DNA of 5,784 nt from Thermoleophilia bacterium. GTDB taxonomy: Bacteria > Actinomycetota > Thermoleophilia > Gaiellales > Gaiellaceae. The position numbers were made by a program, and so were the translations under genes. The notes below the pieces were generated by a model. It did not search any database. It was not told the DNA's origin and saw nothing but the letters and a program-made list of their open reading frames with translations. Location: assembly GCA_014534415.1 (NCBI GenBank), contig JACVRM010000133.1, positions 1 through 5,784 on the forward strand, written 5' to 3'. Positions 1 to 4,705 of this stretch are shown here, piece by piece (positions within the stretch are counted from its first letter, which is position 1; the number at the start of each line of letters is the position of its first letter).

Positions 1-2
1 CC

Positions 3-101
3 GCGCCGGTGCTCTTCATCCGCCTCGCCGCGCCGACGATTCCCACCGGCTGGCAGCCGTATCTCAGCCGCTTCGGCGCGGCTACCGCGACCGCCGCCTA
101 G
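3..101 (+). CDS. C-terminal fragment of an unrecognised protein
   Basis: The third plus-strand frame is open from the left edge to a TAG at 99-101, giving the last 32 residues of a protein that begins outside the window. The peptide contains APVLFIRLAAPTIPTGWQPY and ends in a run of small residues (GAATATAA). About 29 of 32 codons end in G or C, as expected for a real gene in this genome, but other frames are also open over this short stretch. I recognise no family. The gene converges on the sulfurtransferase gene across 117 bases with no strong terminator: the only hairpin seen, CGGCGC/GCGCCG at 189-204, has no T run. The reading frame is an inference from codon bias and the well-placed stop. 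Confidence 0.45.
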   Translation, partial: APVLFIRLAAPTIPTGWQPYLSRFGAATATAA

Positions 102-218
102 TCCACTCGGCGCTTGCTGCGCCGGCGAGCCACGCGACGAACTCGCCGAACCGCTGCGGCAAACGAAGCCGGGACGGGACACGGAGATCGGCGCGTCGGC
201 GCCGTTCGCGATGTGACG

Positions 219-929
219 TCATCCGCGCTCGACAGGTAGGTCGCGCGTCTCCCAGTCGCTCCAGGAGCCGGCGTAGAGGCGGCCTTCGCGGCCGGCGAGC
301 GATAGGCGGTGGAGCGTGAGACACGATGTGACGCCGGAGCCGCAGTACACGACCAGCTCGCCGTCGGGAAGCTCCGGAAGGGACTCGCTCCACGGCGCGT
401 TGCGCGCGCCGGGGATGCGCCCCGGCACGTTGTCGATCGGGTTCGGCTCGCCGCGCCAGCGGCTCCGTGGCCGCGCGTCGACGATCACGAGCGCGGGGTC
501 GTCGAGGCGGTTGGCGAGCTCGTCCGCGTCGATCGTGTCTCCGCCGCGCAGACGCGGCTCGAACACGGCCGGCTGGACACGTTCTTCGCCCGTAGCGAGC
601 GGCCCGAGCCACGCGTCGACGCCACCCGCGAGAACGGCGCAGTCGTCGTGGCCGAAGTGCCGGAGCAGCCACCAGAGACGCTCCGCCCCGCCCATCGTCC
701 CGTAGGCGACGACGAACACGCCGGCGCCGATCCCGGCCCGCCCGGCTGCGGCCGCGAACCGGGCGGCGCCAGGAAGCGGGTGCCGCCCGGCGTTGGAGAT
801 GGACAAGTCGGACAGGTCGTCGTCGATGTCGAGGAACGAGGCGCCCGGGATGTGCCCGGCGCGGTAGAGCTCGCGGCCGCGCTCGCGCTCGCCCAGCTCC
901 CAGCGGCAATCGACGAACTGGTAGCGCAC
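219..929 (-). CDS. 3-mercaptopyruvate-type sulfurtransferase (two rhodanese domains)
   Basis: This 236-residue cytoplasmic protein has two tandem rhodanese folds and probably transfers sulfane sulfur from 3-mercaptopyruvate (or thiosulfate) to cyanide, thiols or protein acceptors. The N-terminal domain (about 1-115) has the structural motif GHIPGA at 25-30, but its active loop reads AYGTMGG (75-81) with no cysteine, as is normal for the inactive domain of this family. The C-terminal domain (about 130-236) has DAR at 151-153, GRIPGA at 170-175, and the catalytic loop CGSGVTSC with Cys196. CGSGVT is the mercaptopyruvate signature, whereas classical thiosulfate rhodaneses have CRKGVT. GSWSDW (221-226) is the usual C-terminal motif. 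The protein is shorter than the usual roughly 280 residues because the common start segment (Val-Ser-x-x-Trp-Leu type) is absent. The start is GTG at 927-929; an in-frame TAG at 939-941 rules out a longer form. No Shine-Dalgarno is present. The family is clear, the substrate preference is inferred. Confidence 0.92.
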   Translation of the reverse strand: MRYQFVDCRWELGERERGRELYRAGHIPGASFLDIDDDLSDLSISNAGRHPLPGAARFAAAAGRAGIGAGVFVVAYGTMGGAERLWWLLRHFGHDDCAVLAGGVDAWLGPLATGEERVQPAVFEPRLRGGDTIDADELANRLDDPALVIVDARPRSRWRGEPNPIDNVPGRIPGARNAPWSESLPELPDGELVVYCGSGVTSCLTLHRLSLAGREGRLYAGSWSDWETRDLPVERG

Positions 930-935
930 GTCGCA

Positions 936-941
936 AGGCTA
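936..941 (-). promoter_or_regulatory. Candidate -10 element for a leaderless sulfurtransferase mRNA
   Basis: On the minus strand TAGCCT (941 down to 936) fits the actinobacterial -10 pattern TAnnnT. Exactly six bases separate it from the GTG at 929, so transcription would start on the first base of the start codon. There is no purine-rich ribosome-binding site upstream, which fits leaderless translation. No good -35 hexamer was seen 16-19 bases further upstream, so the call is tentative. Confidence 0.35.
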
Positions 942-987
942 GTGACGTGCGCGCACCGCGGCGGCGTATCTGGTCCGACAGCGATCC

Positions 988-992
988 GGAGG
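988..992 (+). promoter_or_regulatory. Ribosome binding site that fixes the SIMPL protein start
   Basis: GGAGG lies five bases before the ATG at 998. The frame is open back to a GTG at 947, but that codon has no comparable site, and starting at 998 puts the signal peptide at the very N-terminus. This supports 998 as the start. Confidence 0.8.
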
Positions 993-997
993 ACGAG

Positions 998-1705
998 ATG
1001 AAGACCGCTATGACGATTACAGCGCTGGCCCTCGCCGGCGTCGTTGCCGCCGCACTCGCCGGCGTCGGCCTGCCGGAGCAGGCACGTGGTGAGGCGGGCG
1101 GCTCGCGGACGATCACGGTGACGGGTGAGGGCACCGTCAAGGCGAAGCCCGACGAGGCGGCCTTCTCGTTCGGCGTCGAGACGCGCGCGGCGACCGCCCG
1201 CGAGGCAACCGCGGGCAACGGTGCCGCGATGCGGCGCCTGCTCGCGGTACTGAAGCAGGCGGGCATTCGCGACGAGGATCTCCAGACGGAGCAGGTCTCC
1301 GTCTGGCCGGAGTCGAAGCCGAGCAGCGGCGTGACGGGGTACGTCGCGACGAGCAGCGTGCGCGTCACGACGTCGGTCGACGCCGCCGGAGAGGTCGTCG
1401 ACCAGGCCGTGCAGGCCGGCGCGACGAGCGTCTGGGGGCCGACGCTCACGCGGAAGGAGACGGACGAGCTCGAGGAGCGCGCCCTGCGGCTGGCGCTCGA
1501 GGATGCACGCCGGAAGGCGGCAGCGCTCGCCGAGGCCGCAGGCGCTCGGCTCGGCGAGGTCACGAGGATGGTCGAGGGCGGCGCCGGCGAGCCGATCGCC
1601 TACGCGACCGCCGACCGCGCCGCGGCCGCAGAAGCGAAGACGCCGATCGAGGCAGGGGCCGTCGAGACGGTGGCCAGCCTGACGGTCACGTTCGCGATGT
1701 CCTAG
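998..1705 (+). CDS. Secreted SIMPL-domain (DUF541, YggE-like) protein
   Basis: This 235-residue protein belongs to the SIMPL/DUF541 family (E. coli YggE, BP26/OMP28 of Brucella), whose periplasmic or exported members have been linked to oxidative-stress tolerance and form oligomeric rings; the molecular role is unsettled. Residues 1-31 look like a signal peptide: a lysine after Met, a long Ala/Val/Leu core, then a small-residue region. The domain follows with its hallmark pieces: ITVTGEGTVKAKPDEA (39-54), a helix leading to GIRDEDLQTEQVSV (89-102), GYVATSSVRVTT (114-125), the conserved helix ALEDARRKAAALAEAAG (167-183), and a C-terminal strand VASLTVTFAM. There is no lipobox cysteine, so it is probably secreted or anchored by the uncleaved N-terminus. 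It diverges from the sulfurtransferase gene and its TAG overlaps the stop codon of the ammonium transporter gene on the other strand. No strong promoter was seen in the 68-base gap. Confidence 0.92.
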   Translation: MKTAMTITALALAGVVAAALAGVGLPEQARGEAGGSRTITVTGEGTVKAKPDEAAFSFGVETRAATAREATAGNGAAMRRLLAVLKQAGIRDEDLQTEQVSVWPESKPSSGVTGYVATSSVRVTTSVDAAGEVVDQAVQAGATSVWGPTLTRKETDELEERALRLALEDARRKAAALAEAAGARLGEVTRMVEGGAGEPIAYATADRAAAAEAKTPIEAGAVETVASLTVTFAMS

Positions 1706-3087
1706 GCGACCTCGGACTCGACGACCGCCGGCCACGACGACCGTGGCAAGCGAAGATGGCCGTTGCCGTCGCTCCCGTAGCCGCCCGGCACGGCGGTGTA
1801 GAGCTCCGGGTATCCCCACATGCCGTGCTCGGCGACGTCCAGCCCCGACGTCTCTACCTCGGCGCTGACACGGATGCCCCACACGGCGCGGAACGTCCAC
1901 AGCGTGCCGAAGGAGGCCGTGAACGTGAACCCGCCGACGGCGACGAGGCCGAGCGCCTGCACGCCGAGCTGATGGAAGCTACCCGTGTAGACGAGGCCGC
2001 CGCCGCCGACGCCGAGCTCTCCAGCGAGGGCCGGTACGGCGAACAGCCCGGTGGCGAGCGTGCCCCAGACGCCGGCGAGCCCGTGGACGGAGACGGCGCC
2101 GATCGGGTCGTCGATCCGGAGGCGCTCGACTGCCCGCCAGCCGACCACGGCGACGGCGCCTGCCGCGCCGCCGATGACGAGCGCGGCCCAGGGCGCGACG
2201 AAGCCGCACGCGGCCGTCACGGCGACGAGCGCGGCGATCGCGCCGTTCAGCATCATCGAGAGATCCGGCTTGCCGGCGAGCAGCCAGGACGTGGTCATGC
2301 CCCCGAGGGCACCGGCCGCCGCCGCGAGATTCGTGGTCAGCGCGACGTACGCGAAGAAGCCGAGCGAGTCGCCGTTCATCACACCGAGCGTCGAGCCGCC
2401 GTTGAATCCGAACCAGCCGAACCACAGGATCAGGACGCCCAGCGTCGTGAACGCCATGTTGTGTCCGGGGATCGCGACCGCGCGGCCGTCCGAACGGAAC
2501 CGCCCGATGCGCGGCCCGAGCAGCAGCGCGCCGGCGAGCGCGGCGAGCGCGCCCTGGTAGTGCACCACCGTCGACCCCGCGAAATCCTGCATGCCGCGCT
2601 CGGCGAGCCAGCCGTCCGGGTGCCAGATCCAGTGCGACACGACCGAGTAGACGAGCGTGAACGCGGCGCCGAAGGCGAAGTAGACCCAGAGCCTGGTCCG
2701 CTCCGCCATCGCACCCCAGACGATCGCGAGCGCGACCGCTGCGAAGACGACCTGGAAGAGGTAGCCGGCCGCGGCCGGCACAGTCGAGAACCATGCGAAC
2801 GGCGCGCTACCGACTGCCAGGAGGTCTTCCACCGACGGGGCGAACCCGGAGCCGCCGATGAGCCCGTTGCCGCCGTCGCCGAACGCGATGCCGTAGCCGA
2901 CGAGGTAGTAGACGATCGACGCTATGCCGAGCACGAGGACGTTCTTCGCGGCGATGTGGCCGACGTTCTTCATGCGGCAGAGGCCGGCCTCGAGGAACGC
3001 GAAGCCCGCCTGCATGAACATCACGAGGATTGCGGCGACGACCACCCAGATGGTCGCCGCCGCGATCGTCAACTCCGCCGGTGTCAA
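1702..3087 (-). CDS. amt: Ammonium transporter (Amt/MEP/Rh family)
   Basis: This 461-residue inner-membrane channel-like protein takes up ammonium as a trimer. About eleven membrane helices can be read (for example 10-30, 46-66, 104-124, 211-231, 329-350, 376-402). Recalled alignment to E. coli AmtB places the key residues: phenylalanine gate F115 and F228 (in WFGFNGGS, 225-232), S232 and W155 at the outer ammonium site, D168 in DFAGSTVVH, and the twin pore histidines H176 and H335 (SVHGLAGVWGT). The C-terminal tail has the conserved GLDVAEHG (415-422), which in AmtB couples subunits and contacts PII. There is no long cleavable signal peptide as in E. coli AmtB. The start is a TTG at 3085-3087, chosen because a strong ribosome site precedes it and it gives the normal family N-terminus. 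It follows glnA by 40 bases and is probably co-transcribed with it. No glnK lies downstream; the next gene is convergent. Confidence 0.96.
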   Translation of the reverse strand: MTPAELTIAAATIWVVVAAILVMFMQAGFAFLEAGLCRMKNVGHIAAKNVLVLGIASIVYYLVGYGIAFGDGGNGLIGGSGFAPSVEDLLAVGSAPFAWFSTVPAAAGYLFQVVFAAVALAIVWGAMAERTRLWVYFAFGAAFTLVYSVVSHWIWHPDGWLAERGMQDFAGSTVVHYQGALAALAGALLLGPRIGRFRSDGRAVAIPGHNMAFTTLGVLILWFGWFGFNGGSTLGVMNGDSLGFFAYVALTTNLAAAAGALGGMTTSWLLAGKPDLSMMLNGAIAALVAVTAACGFVAPWAALVIGGAAGAVAVVGWRAVERLRIDDPIGAVSVHGLAGVWGTLATGLFAVPALAGELGVGGGGLVYTGSFHQLGVQALGLVAVGGFTFTASFGTLWTFRAVWGIRVSAEVETSGLDVAEHGMWGYPELYTAVPGGYGSDGNGHLRLPRSSWPAVVESEVA

Positions 3088-3091
3088 GCTT

Positions 3092-3100
3092 CCTCCCTCC
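3092..3100 (-). promoter_or_regulatory. Strong ribosome binding site for the TTG-started amt gene
   Basis: The minus strand reads GGAGGGAGG (3100 down to 3092), offering two overlapping GGAGG cores, 8 and 4 bases before the TTG at 3087. It supports a TTG start. It begins one base after an intercistronic hairpin. Confidence 0.8.
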
Positions 3101-3101
3101 A

Positions 3102-3132
3102 GCTAGCCAAACCGCGGCGCGGTTTCGCTAGC
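3102..3132 (-). repeat. 14-bp intercistronic hairpin between glnA and amt
   Basis: GCTAGCCAAACCGC (3102-3115) and GCGGTTTCGCTAGC (3119-3132) are inverted repeats with a three-base loop and one C-C mismatch (3108/3126). The stem takes in the glnA stop codon (3128-3130) and ends one base before the amt ribosome site. No T run follows on either strand, so it does not look like a full terminator. Likely roles are mRNA processing, protection of the upstream glnA message from 3' decay, or tuning of amt translation; these are inferences. Confidence 0.75.
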
Positions 3133-4579
3133 AGTCGAAGTACAGGGTGAACTCGGCCGGGTGCGGGCGAAGCCGCACGGGGTCGACCTCGTTCTCGCGC
3201 TTGTAGTCGATCCACGTCTGGATGAGGTCGGCCGAGAAGACGCCGCCCTTCGTGAGGAAGTCGTGGTCGGTCTCCAGGGCGTCCAGCGCTTCGGCCAGCG
3301 AGCCCGGCACCTGTGGCACGTCGGCGCGCTGTTCCTCGAAGAGGTCGTAGTCGGCCGGCGCGCCCGGGTCGAGGCCTCGCTCGATGCCGTCGAGCCCGGC
3401 CATGAGCATCGCCGCAAACGCCAGGTACGGGTTCGCAGCCGAGTCGGGGCAGCGGAACTCGATCCGCTTCGCCTTCGGCGAGCCCGAGTACATGGGGATC
3501 CGGATGCACGCCGAGCGGTTGCGCTGCGAGTAGACGAGGTTGACCGGGGCCTCGTAGCCCGGCACGAGCCGCCGGTACGAGTTCGTGGTCGGCGCGCAGA
3601 ACGCAAGCAAGGCCGGCGCGTGCGCGAGCAGGCCGCCGACGTAGGCGCGCGCCAGCTCGGAAAGGCCCGCGTAGCCGCTTTCGTCCGCCATGAGCGTCTC
3701 GCCGCCCGACCAGAGCGACTGGTGCGTGTGCATGCCCGACCCGTTGTCGCCGAAGAGCGGCTTCGGCATGAACGTGACCGTCTTGCCGGCGGCGCGCGCC
3801 AGGTTCTTGATCACGTATTTGTAGGTCATGATCTGGTCGGCCATGCGGGTCAGCGTCGTGAAGCGCAGGTCGATCTCGCACTGGCCGCCCGACGCGACCT
3901 CGTGGTGGTGGAACTCGCACGGGATCCCGATCCGCTCGAGCGCGAGCACCATCCGCGTGCGCAGGTCGTGCAGCGTGTCGGACGGGGCCGTCGGGAAGTA
4001 CCCCTCCTTGAGCCGCGCGGTGTAGCCGAGCCCCGGCTTGCCCGAGTTCCAGTGCCCCTCGCCGGAGTCGACGCAGTAGTGGGCCCGGTTAGGGCCGAGC
4101 TCGTAGTGCACCTCGTCGAAGACGAAGAACTCGCATTCGGGGCCGAAGTACGCGGTGTCGGCGACGCCGCTGGCGCGGAGATACGCCTCCGCCCGGCGCG
4201 CGACCCCGCGCGGGTCCTTCGCATAGGGTTGGCGCGTGACCGGGTCGGCGATCTCGCAGACTAGCGAGAGCGTGGGGGCCTCGGTGGCCGGATCGAGGAT
4301 CGCCGACTCGGGATCCGGCAAGAGCAGCATGTCGGAGTCCTGGATCGCCTGCCACCCGCGGATCGACGAGCCGTCGAAGCCGAGCCCCTCGTCGAACGCC
4401 TCTTGGTCGAAGGCGCGTACGGGCAGCGTCACGTGCTGCCACGTGCCGAGCAGGTCGCAGAACTTCAGGTCGACCATCTGCGCCTCCGTCTGGCCGGCCC
4501 ACTCGAGCGCCTTGGCGGCGTCCGGCCGGTCTTTCGCCCCGTTCGCCAGGTAATGCCTCTCCAACTCCGTACCGCTCAC
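3128..4579 (-). CDS. glnA: Glutamine synthetase, type I (GSI-beta, GlnA1-like)
   Basis: This 483-residue cytoplasmic enzyme makes glutamine from glutamate, ammonium and ATP, normally as a dodecamer. The N-terminal beta-grasp domain (about 20-105) has FCDLLGTWQHV and FDGSSIRG (68-75). The catalytic domain carries recognisable metal and substrate residues by recalled alignment: E148 and E150 (GPECEFF), E227 and E235 (HHEVASGGQCEI), H284 (NGSGMHTHQSLW), the flap glutamate E343 (PGYEAPVNL), the arginine-rich NRSACIRIP (354-362), and E374/R376 (IEFRCPDSAANPYL). Wording and length match actinobacterial GlnA1, including the ending VFSADLIQTWIDYKREN...RPHPAEFTLYFDC. The start is GTG at 4577-4579, set by AGGAGG five bases upstream and by family length; the frame stays open to 4672, but that extension crosses a terminator and is not GlnA-like. 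Oddity: the adenylylation loop is shortened and the tyrosine appears replaced by F414. Upstream is a terminator-bearing leader; downstream is amt. Confidence 0.97.
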   Translation of the reverse strand: MSGTELERHYLANGAKDRPDAAKALEWAGQTEAQMVDLKFCDLLGTWQHVTLPVRAFDQEAFDEGLGFDGSSIRGWQAIQDSDMLLLPDPESAILDPATEAPTLSLVCEIADPVTRQPYAKDPRGVARRAEAYLRASGVADTAYFGPECEFFVFDEVHYELGPNRAHYCVDSGEGHWNSGKPGLGYTARLKEGYFPTAPSDTLHDLRTRMVLALERIGIPCEFHHHEVASGGQCEIDLRFTTLTRMADQIMTYKYVIKNLARAAGKTVTFMPKPLFGDNGSGMHTHQSLWSGGETLMADESGYAGLSELARAYVGGLLAHAPALLAFCAPTTNSYRRLVPGYEAPVNLVYSQRNRSACIRIPMYSGSPKAKRIEFRCPDSAANPYLAFAAMLMAGLDGIERGLDPGAPADYDLFEEQRADVPQVPGSLAEALDALETDHDFLTKGGVFSADLIQTWIDYKRENEVDPVRLRPHPAEFTLYFDC

Positions 4580-4584
4580 TGCTC

Positions 4585-4590
4585 CCTCCT
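4585..4590 (-). promoter_or_regulatory. Ribosome binding site fixing the glnA start
   Basis: AGGAGG on the minus strand (4590 down to 4585) stands five bases before the GTG at 4579. It decides between this start and a GTG at 4672 that would add 31 residues read through the leader hairpins. Confidence 0.85.
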
Positions 4591-4604
4591 CGGGTCGGAC
4601 CACG

Positions 4605-4636
4605 AAAAAAGCCCCAGGACTAACGAGTCCTGAGGC
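4605..4636 (-). terminator. Intrinsic terminator in the glnA leader (probable attenuator)
   Basis: On the minus strand GCCTCAGGACT (4636-4626), loop CGTT, and AGTCCTGGGGC (4621-4611) form an 11-bp stem with a single T-G wobble, followed at once by six T residues (4610-4605). Only 25 bases separate the T run from the glnA start codon, too few for a separate promoter, so glnA transcripts must read through it. It may also stop transcripts from the upstream TPR gene, which ends 65 bases before it. The 5' arm is shared with a competing hairpin at 4632-4647. Confidence 0.88.
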
Positions 4637-4672
4637 CCCATTGCCTCCGCGCGGGCCTTCGGCGGCCCACAC
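4632..4672 (-). promoter_or_regulatory. Candidate two-hairpin ANTAR-type antitermination element
   Basis: Two small hairpins precede the terminator on the minus strand. P1 (4668-4653) is GGGCC, six-base loop GCCGAA, GGCCC, and can be lengthened by four more pairs (two of them G-U) from 4672 to 4649. P2 (4647-4632) is GAGGC, six-base loop AATGGG, GCCTC. Its 3' arm is the first five bases of the terminator stem, so P2 and the terminator exclude each other. Paired hairpins with hexanucleotide loops having A at position 1 and G at position 4, the second overlapping a terminator, are the known target of ANTAR-domain antiterminators (EutV, NasR, AmiR type), often on nitrogen genes. P2's loop fits the A1/G4 rule; P1's loop has G1 rather than A1. 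The structure is seen; the ANTAR assignment is inferred. Alternatives are an unknown riboswitch or simply a gene-end terminator for the TPR gene. Confidence 0.5.
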
Positions 4673-4674
4673 TC

Positions 4675-4705
4675 ACCGTAGCGTACGACCCGGGGCGGAT
4701 GTCAA
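4675..4705 (-). promoter_or_regulatory. Candidate glnA-amt promoter
   Basis: A perfect TTGACA -35 hexamer (4705 down to 4700) is followed after 19 bases by TACGGT (4680-4675), a TAnnnT-type -10 box. The predicted start near 4668-4669 coincides with the first bases of the P1 hairpin, so the RNA would begin with the regulatory element. The spacer is longer than the preferred 17, which lowers confidence. The TGA stop of the upstream gene (4702-4704) lies inside the -35 hexamer. Confidence 0.5.

Noticed and set aside
189..204. Hairpin CGGCGC/GCGCCG in the 102-218 gap as a terminator for the convergent genes
   Set aside because: Six base pairs with a GTCG loop and no T run on either strand; such stems are common by chance at this GC content.
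214..221. Palindrome TGACGTCA at the sulfurtransferase stop
   Set aside because: An isolated 8-base palindrome at a gene end with no second copy or promoter nearby; it is most likely chance.
82..1563. A 493-codon open frame on the minus strand across the sulfurtransferase and SIMPL genes
   Set aside because: It is arginine/serine/alanine-rich low-complexity translation with no family motifs, and it overlaps two genes with clear domains; long spurious frames are expected in very GC-rich DNA.
1731..1747. Hairpin GCCACG/CGTGGC after the SIMPL stop as a terminator
   Set aside because: It is short, has no T run, and lies within amt coding sequence; kept only as a remark.
1756..3150. A 464-codon plus-strand frame opposite amt
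   Set aside because: It is highly charged (Arg, Glu, Asp), the typical antisense shadow of a GC-rich membrane-protein gene, while the amt frame has all family residues.
4611..4636. Leader stem as a plus-strand terminator
   Set aside because: The six-base run is T only on the minus strand; on the plus strand the stem is preceded by A residues and followed by GCCCCATTGC, and no plus-strand gene ends there.
4580..4672. N-terminal extension of GlnA from GTG at 4672
   Set aside because: The added 31 residues are encoded by the leader hairpins and terminator, do not resemble GlnA, and the strong ribosome site points to 4579.
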